Shown here: piece after piece, positions 40,133 to 50,599 of the stretch | How positions within the stretch are numbered: position 1 is the stretch's first letter | How the letters are laid out: each line of letters begins with the position of its first letter | DNA from: Didymella arachidicola | Lineage: Eukaryota > Ascomycota > Dothideomycetes > Pleosporales > Didymellaceae | Direction of reading: 5' to 3' | NCBI GenBank assembly: GCA_016630955.3 | Contig: CM049990.2 | Coordinates: 1,178,001-1,242,000 of the forward strand | DNA length: 64,000 nt | Notes under the pieces: generated by a model | Seen by the model: only the letters and a program-made list of their open reading frames with translations | Told to the model about the DNA's origin: nothing | Databases searched by the model: none | Translations under genes and position numbers: made by a program

Positions 40133-41134
40133 CTAAGCAGAGCGTGGTGTCTCCTCGTCCTTCCGCTTTTTGTTATTGTGCCTCCGAGCAAGAGTGGCGC
40201 CGTAGATTGCTACAATTGAGGAGATCAAGGGCAATACAATAAACAGCCCAAGAAGCGTGGCGCATAGAACCATGGCGAAGATTGCGAATCCCCAGGCTGC
40301 GTTTTGAAGATCCCGATTTGGATTTCCAGAACGTGCTGACAGTGAGAGATTGAATGCGGATAGTACAATAACAATGACGCCAAATGCTGATACAGCATTG
40401 TTGTATTGATCCATGTACGGTACATAGCTTTCAGTCAGGGCATGGGAAAACCCCTGGAGGAGGCTTGATGCGGAGAGCCCGTCGGTCGAACATCGATAGA
40501 TGGTGTCGAGCCGATGAAGACGTAATTCGCCATATTGGAATCGCGCATTCATTGTGTCGGGGGTGAGGTTTGGTAATACCGTACGAGCAAAGTCAGACCA
40601 AGCCCGATAGTCCAAGTTTGCATTGACCAGATGGTTGTCTTTGGCCACCTGTAGATCATGGCCAAAGCGGATGAGTCCACAATAAGAATACAGAAGTCCA
40701 CAAGCTGCTCGGTGTAGTTGGGGATCGCAAGATATGTGGGTCTCCCAGAAATCGTAATTAAGCAGAAAGTCCGGCAGTGGCTTGACAAAGATTCTCGACT
40801 TCGCCCACACGAGGTGGAGATCTAATTCTTCGGCAATTACGATCTCACGCCGAAGGAACTTCTGGTAGTACAAGGAACGGGGAGCTCCGTGGATGGCGAT
40901 CAGCCACAGCATCTTTCGTATGGCTTTGAATCGAGAGAGATCGAAGAAAGCACTGAGAAACCTGTGCACTTCATCTCTATGCTCAGCTCTCAATGGTTGC
41001 AGTTCCCTCGCGGGTGGTGTGAGATCGTTGAACCCTGCAGGAAGGACAAGGTCTTCCTGGGAAACCAGGGACAAGGTCGGTGGAAATGGTGGCTTGTACA
41101 ATGGATTTGCGTTTCTCTTCCCGGATTTCTCCAT
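40133..41134 (-). CDS. DUF6601-type fungal membrane protein, 333 aa
   Basis: Single exon. The N-terminal half is soluble with a conserved-looking core: Ile-His-Gly-Ala-Pro-Arg-Ser-Leu, then Arg-Arg-Glu-Ile-Val-Ile-Ala-Glu-Glu-Leu-Asp-Leu-His-Leu-Val-Trp and Phe-Val-Lys-Pro-Leu-Pro. Two C-terminal hydrophobic hairpins follow (~residues 240-262 and ~280-312), then a basic tail. I recognise the Arg-Glu-Ile/His-Leu-Val-Trp/Lys-Pro pattern as the fungal DUF6601 family; no function is known. The intact frame contrasts with the decayed gene on the other side of the copia element. Confidence 0.7.
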   Translation of the reverse strand: MEKSGKRNANPLYKPPFPPTLSLVSQEDLVLPAGFNDLTPPARELQPLRAEHRDEVHRFLSAFFDLSRFKAIRKMLWLIAIHGAPRSLYYQKFLRREIVIAEELDLHLVWAKSRIFVKPLPDFLLNYDFWETHISCDPQLHRAACGLLYSYCGLIRFGHDLQVAKDNHLVNANLDYRAWSDFARTVLPNLTPDTMNARFQYGELRLHRLDTIYRCSTDGLSASSLLQGFSHALTESYVPYMDQYNNAVSAFGVIVIVLSAFNLSLSARSGNPNRDLQNAAWGFAIFAMVLCATLLGLFIVLPLISSIVAIYGATLARRHNNKKRKDEETPRSA

Positions 41135-41880
41135 CTTGAAGATAGTGTGGTATGAAGATAGCGTGGTATGACAATGGTTGCCGCGAACGAATAAAATACA
41201 GGCTCAGAGGTCTAGCAGAAGTGTTCCATCAGATACGATTGATATTTGTATATCCTGAATTTGATCATTGGATTGTCTCAATACCAACATGACGGCCCCA
41301 TGAATAATTTTGGAGTCACACCATACCAGCGCCGCGGGAACCTGAGCAGAGTTTTGAACCATGCGCGCAGGTTGGGTATCCTTCCTCATCTAGTACTCGT
41401 GGAATTTAATATGAGTATATTTGCTCTCATAGACTGTAATTAATGTCTTGGCTGAAATTCTCATCACGATGGCTACCTTGACGTCACGATGGCGCTAGTA
41501 GAAATGCTGACATATTCACATGGAGTATCTGAATGCAGTTCTGGGGACTTCAGAACTGCACAAGATCTGCAGAAACAATGAATAAGATCTTTACAATCTG
41601 AGGAGGCTCTGATAGCACTGTCCGGTTGCAGGTTGACGTCTCCGAATGACAAAATTTAGATATGATAAAATTTATGGCAAGAGCAGCCGGCCAGGTCCTC
41701 TGTTGAAGATCACGACGGGATGCGCTGACTAATGCAAGAAAGATATAGATTACGCTGAGCTCTTAAATGACAGGCTTGGGCGTGCATGATCAGACTTAGG
41801 TATCATCTTGTTCACGTTCCATCTTTCCTTTGGTCCTTCTAAAATTCTACGTACTTTTCCCAGTCCTCCTTTCCAACCAT
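41135..41880. other. Intergenic, 0.75 kb, AT-richer
   Basis: Between the DUF6601 gene and the Rds1-like gene. Visibly richer in A/T than most of the window; no ORF with coding character and no repeat found. Confidence 0.45.
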
Positions 41881-43494
41881 TTAACCAGCAATGTAAATAC
41901 CCAAGGCGCGCACATGAGGGTTGATCAGGGTGAGGTTGAACGGGGTCAGGTAAAGATCCGAATCTGTGACAGCCACAAACACCGTTTCATTGACCGCAGG
42001 ATTGCGCTGGTAAACCTCATTCGGCGGCTGCCACGACCACCCCTGGTTAGGTCCCGTAATCTTCAGAGGTGTGTATGTTGTATTAATCTGAGACACCCAT
42101 GCCAAAAACTTAGGCTCGCCAGCGGATGTCGAAGTCACATAGCTGTTATTGGGGCCAACGGCCTTCCCGACATCTTCCCACTCGAGAAAGATCTTTCGGC
42201 CAGGGAAGGTAAGAGGCTCTGTTCTATTACGCGCAATTGCGGGAGAGCAGTCGTAGCCTGTTGTGGTATTGTGCACGCAGGACTCAGCTTCAGTCAGGTT
42301 GGAGATGCTAGGGTCGGCGACGCGAGGACCGACAACTTCCCTATTGGCAGTGTCGTTGGGAGAGACCCTGATATTTTCAGTACTAATATGAGCGATGAGT
42401 TTACCTAAGCTTACCTATTAGGGTTGGGTGTGTTTAGGACGTGAAGAGCAGGGAAGTTCCTGATAGTCGTCAGTTTGCCTTCATATTCTCAAATCAATAC
42501 ACGTACTGCCATGCAATTCTCGTGTTATTGGCTGGACAAGAGGAAATGTAGGGAGCAAGGAAGGTCCAGTGCCAGCTCTGGGGAATGCCTATTTGGTGTT
42601 AGTGCATGCTTGTGCTACGACCTCTTCATGGTACATACCAGGTGTGAAAGATACAGGCATGGGATGCAGACCCAGCATCTGGCGGAAGGCCATCTGCTGG
42701 CGAGCCTCAATCGACTCAGCTTGAACCAGCAAAGTAGCGACCTCGCGGCTGTCCAAGTGGGAGATGAAACCCCAGTTACCACTCTCACCCCATCTTGTCA
42801 GTTTGACGTTAAAGTCAATGAACTCACGAACAGTGGTGAATGGGTAATTGTAGATACACTGCTTGGGTGCGGCCTTACCCAGCATGTTCGTGAGCAAGGT
42901 AGCGTGATCTATTTCTTGCGTGGCCATGAAGGCGATAAACGCCCTGTCCTCAGCTGTTAAGCCGGCGTCGCAGAAGTCCTGGTCTGAGAATGTCGCAAGG
43001 CCATTGTTGAATAGATCAAGCTCAATGTACTCCTGGTGCAAGCCAAGGTTGACAGATTCGAAGTCGAAATCGCTCTCGACCATGTACCGAGGAAGCGTGC
43101 CGTTGACGCCCTTGCCACCTGTCATGAGTAATTAGGGATGAGTCGTCGAGATGATGGAAGAAGACATACCTCCCGGAGTGAACGGAAGTTGCGCGACAGA
43201 TCTTAGAAGACCGTCAGAGTTGTAGTAAGTGGCGGTCGGGTTGGGAATAGCTGGACCATCGAATTTCAGAGCCAGTGTCTTAGTGCCAGCAGGCTTGTTG
43301 CCAGTGATAGTGGCAGAGCCAGAATAAGGGCCATGAGTGGTAGGACCAGTTGGATCAGGGCTGACGCGTGTTGGCGCAGCACCTGGCTCAGTGCCGGTAG
43401 GCGCTTTGGTGACGACAGCGGGAATATCTGTCGCAGGCTGGGGCAGAGCTGTAGCGAGCCCGCAAAGAGCGAGAACAGTAATGTTGCGGAGCAT
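41881..43494 (-). CDS. Rds1-like secreted ferritin-like-domain protein, 472 aa
   Basis: Five exons: 43494..43170, 43118..42639, 42588..42507, 42459..42415, 42367..41881; introns 51, 50, 47 and 47 bases. The small 45-base exon 4 and the choice of acceptor at 42368 are supported by restoring Pro-Asn-Arg-Val-Ser-Pro-Asn-Asp. Residues 1-17 are a signal peptide, then a Thr/Pro-rich linker to ~105, then a ferritin-like helical domain (Leu-His-Gln-Glu-Tyr-Ile-Glu-Leu-Asp, Glu-Ile-Asp-His-Ala-Thr-Leu-Leu, Gln-Ala-Glu-Ser-Ile-Glu-Ala-Arg-Gln) with the Glu/His pairs typical of di-iron carriers. Family named after fission-yeast rds1, a nutrient-stress-induced gene; enzymatic role unknown. N-glycosylation sites are frequent in the C-terminal part. 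Confidence 0.87.
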
Positions 43495-44381
43495 TGCTGC
43501 AGGCGCGACTTTCTGGTGAAGTAGATGATGGATAGCTGGAGCTTAGTTTCTGGGACTAGCTCAGTTATACAGACTCATCAGCCTTGCTGAACACGAAGTG
43601 CATGGGATGTCAATGTGCGGTCATGCTTCACGACACCCATAGTGCCAATGCCGAAGCCATTGGGCAGCTGATAGGCTGTACAAGAGTCTCCGTGAGGTCG
43701 ACGCATGTCAAGCAAGTCTGGAGGCTCGTAAGCTAACGAACATAATGTGATCTGATATCAGTGCCAATCCCATACCTATGGTATCCTTGCAGTCAAGCTT
43801 ACCTTGATTAAGATCTTCACAGTCTCGCCTCTAGGCAATTGTTCTATGTTCACAGCTTTGTCTGGAACTGCATTGGTGTCCGCGGCTTTTCCACCGGATC
43901 TACGTTGTCGCTGCGTGACTCGTATCATCAAGAATTCCCTCTTCGTCGCTCGAAGCAACCCAGTTCTGTGATCTTGCGCAGAGAATGCCACTTGCCAAAA
44001 GGGGGTCTGGGCCACTGATCGTCGTCAAGACGTCAGAAAATATCACATGCTGGTGTTGCGCAAGATTTTGTGTTGGGGCTATAACCAAATAGTGAGTATG
44101 CGTGGTTGTTAGACGTCCATGCTTCCTCGTGTAAGTATGACGTAGTCGCTGCCTTGACAACGTTGAGAGGCTCGGGTGGCTGGAATTTGTTGCCGAAGGA
44201 TCGACCCGATCGGAATAGTATGCAAGACTACGAGAATCCATGTGCTGGTGACATGCACTTGTCGACCAAGGCACATGGAAACAACTCGTGCCGCTCCGCG
44301 GTAATGGTGAAAGTGAACAACTAGGGGTTTGGCGGACAACATTGGCACGCCGGCAGAGACTTGGCAAAAACTTATAAACGA
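43495..44381. other. Intergenic, 0.9 kb, left flank of the pogo element
   Basis: Upstream of the Rds1-like gene. A minus-strand ORF (43900..44454) crosses into the transposon end and is not supported as a gene. Confidence 0.4.
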
Positions 44382-44383
44382 TA

Positions 44384-44427
44384 CCGAGTCCGTGCGCGTG
44401 ACGCCCACCATCGCGTAACGCCCCGCT
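44384..44427 (+). repeat. Left terminal inverted repeat, 44 bp
   Basis: Starts CCGAGTCCGTGCGCG; exact reverse complement of 46440..46483. Confidence 0.95.
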
Positions 44428-44471
44428 AAGCAAATCGCACCCCATCTTCAACACCCCATAGCTCAGTCAAT

Positions 44472-46331
44472 ATGGACTCAATTCAAGAAGCGGCTACAGA
44501 ATTCGATTTGCGCAATCATAAAGAACAACTTTCATACACAAAGTTTGCTAAAGCAAAGGGAGTTGATCGGTCTACGTTAGCGCGGAGGCACAAAGGGGTT
44601 TCAACTTCTAGGGAGGTCAAAGCAGTTAACCAACGGAAACTCAACAACACTGAAGAACAAGAGCTTATTAAGCTTATTAATAAGCTTACTGAGGACGGAT
44701 TCCCTCCTAACAGGCTTCAAATCCGAAATTACGCGTCTAAAGTAGCTGGTAGCAGCGTCTCTGATAGCTGGGTTACTCGCTTCCTCCACCGTCACACAGC
44801 TGAACTGGTCACCAAATGGGCAACAGGGAAGGATCGCAATCGCCACCAAGCTGACTCAGGGGCTTCTTTTGAGGCCTACTTCACACTTCTACACAGCAAG
44901 ATAGCTGAGTACAGCATTGAGCCTCAGCACATGTACAATATGGATGAGAAGGGCTTCATGATCGGGGTACTTGAACGTGCAAAACGAGTGTTCTCCCGGC
45001 CACTGTGGGACAGCAAGCAAGTCAGAGGTACTCTCCAAGACGGCTCACGGGAGTGGATCACGCTTATTGCTTGCATAAGTGCCTCAGGGGAAGCCCTGCC
45101 AGCAAGCCTCATATACCCAGCAGCCAATCAAGCTATATACTCAGGCTGGGTGGAGGATATCAAGCCAGGGGAACACTCAGTCTTTGTCAGCTCATCTAGT
45201 ACAGGCTGGAGCAACAACGAGATAGCTCTTGCCTGGCTTGAACAGGTGTTCGATCGCGCTACTAAGGCCACAGCACGGAGAAAGTATCGTCTTTTGATAC
45301 TTGACGGCCACGGGAGCCACGTTACCCCTGACTTTATTGAGTACGCCAACCAACGCAAGATACTCGTGATGATCCTTCCCCCTCACTCAACACACAGGCT
45401 CCAGCCACTGGACGTTTGCCTGTTCTCACCTCTGGCACGAGCATACTCAAATGAGCTTACGCAGTTCCTCCAAAGCAGTCAGGGGACCTCTCCAGTCACT
45501 AAATCAAACTTCTTACACCTGTTCTGGGCGGCGTGGCAGAGCTCATTTCAGGAGTCAACAATCGTCAACTCCTTTGCAGCCACAGGGATATGGCCCCCTG
45601 ACGCCTCTGCTGTACTCAAACAAGTCAACAACACTTATACAGACAAAGAAGAACAATCAGGAGCTCTTAGACCAACAGACTGGAGGCGTATAAGGCAGGT
45701 ACTTAAGGATCATGTGAAGGAACCTGACAGTGAGGCAGTGCGGGAGCTGACAGGGGCAATTCACTCTCTTACTGCCCAGGTTGAGCTGCTTACTGAGCAG
45801 AACAAAGGCCTGCAGGAGTCTCTTGCACACAGGAAGAAGCACAATAAGAAGAGTAAGCCCCTGAGTCTCCAACAGCGGAAGGAGTACCAAAGTCAACCTG
45901 TATTTTGGTCTCCTCGGAAGGTCAGAGAGGCACACTATCGTCGGAAGATCAATGAGCAAGAACAGGAGGAGCAGCATCTTCAAAAGCTACGTCAGAAGCA
46001 AGAGCAAGTAGCAAGTAAGCTTCAGAGAGCAAGAGAGGCTCAGGAGAAGCGTACAGAGCGTGAGAGAGCTAAGGAGGTGAGGGTGCAGGAGAAGGCTAAG
46101 AAGGCAGCTGAAGCGCAGCGTCAAAGGGACGCTCGTCAAGCTACTACTGCTATCCAATTATCCCAAAAGGGTAAGCGTAAAGCCTTAAAAGCTACCTCAG
46201 GTAGCAATAAGCGTCAGAAACAAGCTGGTGATGCTGGTGGTGCGAAAGAAGCCCCTGAGGCACCCTCAGCTCCTCCACCAGTCACTACTCGCCGCGGACG
46301 CAACGTTAGGCTTCCAAGTAAATACAAGTAG
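44472..46331 (+). CDS. Pogo/Fot1 transposase (CENP-B-like HTH plus DDE domain), 619 aa
   Basis: Single exon. N-terminal helix-turn-helix pair (residues ~1-130: Lys-Gly-Val-Asp-Arg-Ser-Thr-Leu-Ala-Arg-Arg-His; Ser-Val-Ser-Asp-Ser-Trp-Val-Thr-Arg-Phe), as in CENP-B/pogo DNA binding. The catalytic triad is Asp in Tyr-Asn-Met-Asp-Glu-Lys-Gly (~158), Asp in Leu-Ile-Leu-Asp-Gly-His-Gly-Ser-His (~279) and Asp in Gln-Pro-Leu-Asp-Val-Cys-Leu-Phe (~315), with 35 residues between the second and third. The C-terminal ~190 residues are a charged coiled coil ending in a basic tail. It cuts at the TIRs and inserts at TA. No disabling change was seen. Confidence 0.95.
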   Translation: MDSIQEAATEFDLRNHKEQLSYTKFAKAKGVDRSTLARRHKGVSTSREVKAVNQRKLNNTEEQELIKLINKLTEDGFPPNRLQIRNYASKVAGSSVSDSWVTRFLHRHTAELVTKWATGKDRNRHQADSGASFEAYFTLLHSKIAEYSIEPQHMYNMDEKGFMIGVLERAKRVFSRPLWDSKQVRGTLQDGSREWITLIACISASGEALPASLIYPAANQAIYSGWVEDIKPGEHSVFVSSSSTGWSNNEIALAWLEQVFDRATKATARRKYRLLILDGHGSHVTPDFIEYANQRKILVMILPPHSTHRLQPLDVCLFSPLARAYSNELTQFLQSSQGTSPVTKSNFLHLFWAAWQSSFQESTIVNSFAATGIWPPDASAVLKQVNNTYTDKEEQSGALRPTDWRRIRQVLKDHVKEPDSEAVRELTGAIHSLTAQVELLTEQNKGLQESLAHRKKHNKKSKPLSLQQRKEYQSQPVFWSPRKVREAHYRRKINEQEQEEQHLQKLRQKQEQVASKLQRAREAQEKRTERERAKEVRVQEKAKKAAEAQRQRDARQATTAIQLSQKGKRKALKATSGSNKRQKQAGDAGGAKEAPEAPSAPPPVTTRRGRNVRLPSKYK

Positions 46332-46439
46332 CACAAGTAGTTCACATAGGTCTATTTACTACTCTACTACAATATTATACAATATTTGCTGTTGTTGGTG
46401 GCTCAGTAACCTTATTTTTCAACAAGTCGATAGGATCTC

Positions 46440-46483
46440 AGCGGGGCGTTACGCGATGGTGGGCGTCACGCGCACGGACTCGG
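46440..46483 (-). repeat. Right terminal inverted repeat, 44 bp
   Basis: Exact inverted copy of 44384..44427. The match breaks at the next base inward. Confidence 0.95.
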
Positions 46484-46541
46484 TATGATTTGTTCATCAT
46501 GACCAAAAGGAAATTCAGGCGGAATGAGACCTTGCGAGCAA

Positions 46542-48662
46542 TCAGACAGCCAAGACAGATGCTCCGCCATCAAGCGTGACCCTGTCCCTAACATTGACCC
46601 TCATCAGCCTCCCGATAGCTTTCTTCAAGCTTCCGTCCTCATTCTTTCCCAATATTGCATTTGGCGAATATACTAGAGCCTCACCTGTCTCGAGAGCCTC
46701 GATCCGCTGCATGATATCCCGATCATCCTCGACAGCGTTGATGTGCTTCCGGAGTGCGGCGTACCAAGTGGGACTTGTGAAGCGATGCATCACAGTAATT
46801 GAACACAATGAGATGAGGTCTGTCGCGATTGTAGGTTCCTGTGTTGAAATGACAACGCGAGCACCTTGGTGTCGCTGCAACCGGATGACTCGGGTGAGGT
46901 ACTCTGTAAGGATCTTCGAGCCCGGAGTATTGGACATATACTTGAAAGGTCAATAAAGTGCAAAAAATGGTGAAAGCTAGATCACATACTTTGTGAACCT
47001 CATCCAGTACAACCATCTTGCCTGGCGCACTCGATTGTAGGAAGAGCTCCAACCCGAGCTTGAAGAGGATGCAGGCTGTGCTGGACGTAAGAAACAGGTC
47101 GGAAAGATCAATGATTGTGACCTCTTCAGGCTTGAATTCGGGGATTGTTGCAGCTCCCTCAAGATCCAAGAATGACTCAAGCAGGTTCAACCGCATACTG
47201 AGCATGTTCTTCTGCGTAGAATCGAAGTTCTCTTTCGCAAGTCTGCGTTTAAAGTCGAGATAATTCATAGAACCATCTACGCTTCTGAATGCAATATCCC
47301 GTAAGATCGCCTCCACTGTGGCCATGTATAACGGCGTCGTCGACTTCCCATCAACAGCCATAAGAGTGTGCAGGGCGCCAATATCCAATGCCTCTGGTTT
47401 GAGAAGAAACGGTACCATCTGAACGTTGGGAAGGCGCTCATACATGCTCTTGATGGCTGGATTGGACGGGGAGTACAGCACGGTAACCTTTTTGACGTGA
47501 AGGTCCGGGAAATTCTGATGCGATGCGCCGAGGAAGGTAGCTTCACTGATGTTGAAGCCCGCACCGCCGCTGCTCCATTCGCCATAACTAAAAACTAGAG
47601 TCGAGACTGGGCTTTCGAGATGCCCAAGATATGGAGAAGCTAGGATTGCGTTCTCAAGGATGCAGGACGTGGTGTGGCTCTTCCCGCTGCCCTGAACCCC
47701 GCAAATAAATGCGGAGAACGGAACATTGGTGTTCAGGAATAATTGGGGGTTGGAGGATTCATTACTTTCCTCTTCTTCTTGAAGGTTGCCTATTAAACCA
47801 TACTGTGGCACAAGATCTTTGTAGTGCTCAGAGATGATGTTTTCGGCCAGTAGAGGTGCGTTACGAATGCTTCCCTCAGCTGCGCCTGACGGCACCGATC
47901 CAGCGTCTGACTGCACCCTGAGAAGTTTGGCAGTACCTGAAAAGTCCGGTTTGGGTTTCTGAATCGTCTTCAAGACAGATGCCTGAGACTCCGAATGGAT
48001 GTCTTTACCGTCTAAGCACGGCTGCTTCAGCTTCTTCGCTAGTAGATCGTTACCAGGAGTGCATTCATTGGCTTCGGTGGTACTTGGTAAAGCGATTCCC
48101 TCTAATACGTTGGTTGGATGTAAGCCATACGCTGTCGGGTCAGGACTGAGGGATGTGGGTAGGTCCGGAGATAGCGATTGCTGCACTGGAAGCGGGTGTT
48201 GCACATGCATAAATTGAAATGTTCCAGAGGGAGGTAGTGATATCGCCTTGTTGCTTTGACTGCTTTGCGCCTGGCCAGGCGAATCCAGATTCGCCTTCTT
48301 CGCTTTAGCAGCAGCAGTCGCATGTCGGGTACGAATACTCCTGGGATGTTAGCTCTTCCACTCTATCCGCGGAAATGTACAGAACTTGCCCATCCCAGAT
48401 TCTGATGACGCCCGCTTTATCCAAGTCGGGCCTCATGGCCTGCAAATGTGCAAATGCTCCCTCGCCATCTAGAAACATACCCTGTTCATTTCGTTGGAAG
48501 CCGTCACAGTAAGTGTAAGAGTGCTCCTTGATAAATCTGTATACCGTCAATCACTGCGAATCACAATGGAAGGAAGATTGAATTTTTGAGCGCACCTTCC
48601 AGCTCTTTCCGATGCTGTGGATAGGACTTGTACATTTGTTGATAGAAACGGGTGGCATTCAT
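46542..48662 (-). CDS. HerA/FtsK-like P-loop ATPase, ~510-545 aa, 5' end unresolved
   Basis: Well-supported exons 48340..46990 and 46940..46542, joined by a 49-base intron (GTATGT donor, TTGACC branch) that continues the Walker B segment. Walker A Gly-Val-Gln-Gly-Ser-Gly-Lys-Ser-His-Thr is at 47700..47671; Walker B Met-Val-Val-Leu-Asp-Glu-Val-His ends at the intron; then Val-Val-Ile-Ser-Thr-Gln-Glu-Pro and Met-His-Arg-Phe, with Thr-Gly-Glu-Ala-Leu-Val near the end. That order (A, B, Ser-Thr-Gln, Arg) is typical of the HerA/FtsK/VirB4 superfamily; DNA translocase function is inference. Upstream, an exon ~48529..48381 is probable via a short 40-base intron 48380..48341, and a first exon 48662..48596 looks right, but the join between those two is one base out of frame. 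Pogo insertion lies 58 bases past the stop. Confidence 0.65.
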
Positions 48663-49711
48663 CGGTCGCCGCTGGACGCCATCTTGATCGCAGTGTAGCT
48701 TGAAATTTTGGCGAATCAATGTGTCCATTTTTGTGAAGGCTGCTCAAGGCTGTGGGTAGAATTATTAATACTGTAGGAGATATCAGTCTGGAGGCCTCTA
48801 TGATCACCTTCATTCCACTTTGATGGGAGGCTGATAGTATCTAGTCTCGCGCTGGCAACCGGGACTTCGTTGGACACCGTACTTGACTCCACTTACTTAT
48901 GATCATAGAAAGTAAGACTGCTACACCATGAATTCTGTACGAGATACCAGCCTCTTCGGTGTTTTGGAAGCCTTCCCGTCTTCGTTGAGTTAGATGAAAA
49001 GTCAGACCTAGCACAGCACGACGTCAATACAATAGACATTTTATAGAGTCGGATTCTAATGAGAATGAGAGTGCAGTACGTTTGCAGCGCAAACCCGATT
49101 TGGACGGATGCATGCAATTCTATGATGCATGTAAAATACTAGCCGATGGCAAGAAACCTGTACCGGGCCGAGCCAGGGACACCAGGTATTGACTGAGCGA
49201 GTTCACAAAACAGATCTTGCGTTCCCGCCCTTGAAGTCCCATGTGACGCATCTGGAGGAAATGAATCCAAGGCAGGCAAGTCGCGAAATGTAAGGTCCGT
49301 ATGCTTTGTGTATTCCAAGTCCATGCCTGACTCTGCTGCAGGTTAGGGCTACACGGCCTGCATACCTGCGTCTCATTTGTCAAGATATCAGTAGTACAGA
49401 CATTTTGAAGAGTCCTTCGTGTCGAATGCGTCAAGTGAGGATCTGCAAGCAGGCCTAAGCCGCCATCTAGTTTGTACTGTTTCCCTCTTCTTGCCCTGAT
49501 CCTATTACGCTATGCCAATACGTAGCTTTTGCACAGGTTACTGATAACTTTGTCTTCTCGCGCTCTCACGAAGGGAGGAAGCAGAGTGCTCTGCCATATG
49601 CTGACTGATCGGTGTGTCGTCACTGTGATTTGCATTCCGAATCCTGATCCGCACACACCGTGTTCATCGCGATCCGTTGTCTCCAGCACATCGTCCGCTG
49701 TTTGTGCAGCC
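48663..49711. other. Intergenic, 1.05 kb
   Basis: Between the ATPase start and the 3' end of the RWD gene. ORFs of 60-100 codons on both strands show no family pattern. Confidence 0.45.
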
Positions 49712-50599
49712 TCACATCAAGACCTTTGTCAAGGCTTCCTTCAATCCTCGTTCATCTAGCCACTCCTCAACGGCTTTCATGTCGCCTCTGTTCTGTCTTT
49801 GGCCCCTTCGTTCCCCAACTCTGTCCGTAATCTCCGTCATGTCGCTGAAAACACGCTCTGCCACCTCGCGATATCGCTCGCTGACCTTCTTGTGGTGTGC
49901 TGGGATGTCACCCCAGCTTTCGGTCTTGATAAAACGCATGTACTCGTCGATGTTTTGTGAGCCGCCTTCCACGCAAAGCAAGCCGGGTTTGCCAGCATAC
50001 AGAAATCCAGTGAGGCTGTATGCTGGGGCAAATTTGATAAAGTCGTCACGCTTAGAGCGTGTACTGATGGACGGGAAGTAGAACCATACTCGGACAAGAG
50101 GCCCATCATCAAAAATTGCGGCACTTGTAGCAACTTGTGATGATAGGGATGCTGCGTGAGCTAGTGCAGCGGCCTCCTTGATGTGTTCAAGGGTTCCAAG
50201 TAGATCTTCCTCTTCAGATACTGCATCCTGAAGCTGATTTGTCGCTGCTCTATTTAGCCATGATGGCTGTTGGATACGAACTTTGAAGTTTGGTGGTTCG
50301 TCAGGGCATCGAGGACCTTCGTACGTGAATGGCACAGTAAGCTTCAGCTGTATTATATGCGCTTCCTGGCTGTCTTCGTCTGCGATTGACAGATTGAGAC
50401 TCATCGAGACTGCCGGCGGAGCGCTGAATGCAGCACTTTCAAGGTCCTCGACTATACTGCGTATGGAGTCTAGAGTTCTCTGGGCATGGGCTTCGAGCTT
50501 GATATCCTCAGGATACATTGCCATCAGGAGGTCGATTTGACCGATCTGTAGCTCCAGCGATTCCAGTGGCAGTAGATGCCACGAGATTGAGCTGGCCAT
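49712..50599 (-). CDS. RWD-domain protein with DUF1115 (RWDD2-like), 295 aa
   Basis: Single exon. Residues ~10-150 are an RWD domain (Glu-Leu-Gln-Ile-Gly-Gln-Ile-Asp-Leu-Leu-Met-Ala-Met-Tyr-Pro, later Tyr-Pro/Glu-Pro-Pro-Asn-Phe). Residues ~165-285 match DUF1115: Trp-Phe-Tyr-Phe-Pro-Ser-Ile, Ala-Tyr-Ser-Leu-Thr-Gly-Phe-Leu-Tyr-Ala-Gly-Lys-Pro-Gly, and Glu-Gly/Ile-Asp-Glu-Tyr-Met-Arg-Phe-Ile-Lys with Trp-Gly-Asp-Ile-Pro. The architecture equals animal RWDD2A/B. Function is unknown; RWD folds usually bind proteins, often in ubiquitin or Gcn1/Gcn2 pathways. Confidence 0.88.
   Translation of the reverse strand: MASSISWHLLPLESLELQIGQIDLLMAMYPEDIKLEAHAQRTLDSIRSIVEDLESAAFSAPPAVSMSLNLSIADEDSQEAHIIQLKLTVPFTYEGPRCPDEPPNFKVRIQQPSWLNRAATNQLQDAVSEEEDLLGTLEHIKEAAALAHAASLSSQVATSAAIFDDGPLVRVWFYFPSISTRSKRDDFIKFAPAYSLTGFLYAGKPGLLCVEGGSQNIDEYMRFIKTESWGDIPAHHKKVSERYREVAERVFSDMTEITDRVGERRGQRQNRGDMKAVEEWLDERGLKEALTKVLM

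Larger units (their letters stand above)
44384..46483 (+). mobile_element. Complete Fot1/pogo-type DNA transposon, 2100 bp
   Basis: Ends in perfect 44-base inverted repeats and is flanked by TA on both sides (44382..44383 and 46484..46485), the Tc1/mariner/pogo target duplication. A single transposase ORF fills it. Size, long TIRs and DDD transposase match the Fot1/Pot2 group common in plant-associated ascomycetes. Structure is complete, so the copy could be active. Confidence 0.96.

Noticed and set aside
42383..42414. 32-base intron in the Rds1-like gene
   Set aside because: Too short; using the next CAG at 42368 gives a 47-base intron and restores the family motif.
43900..44454. 184-codon ORF on - ending at the pogo element
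   Set aside because: Its start lies inside the transposon TIR region; the host part has no protein resemblance.
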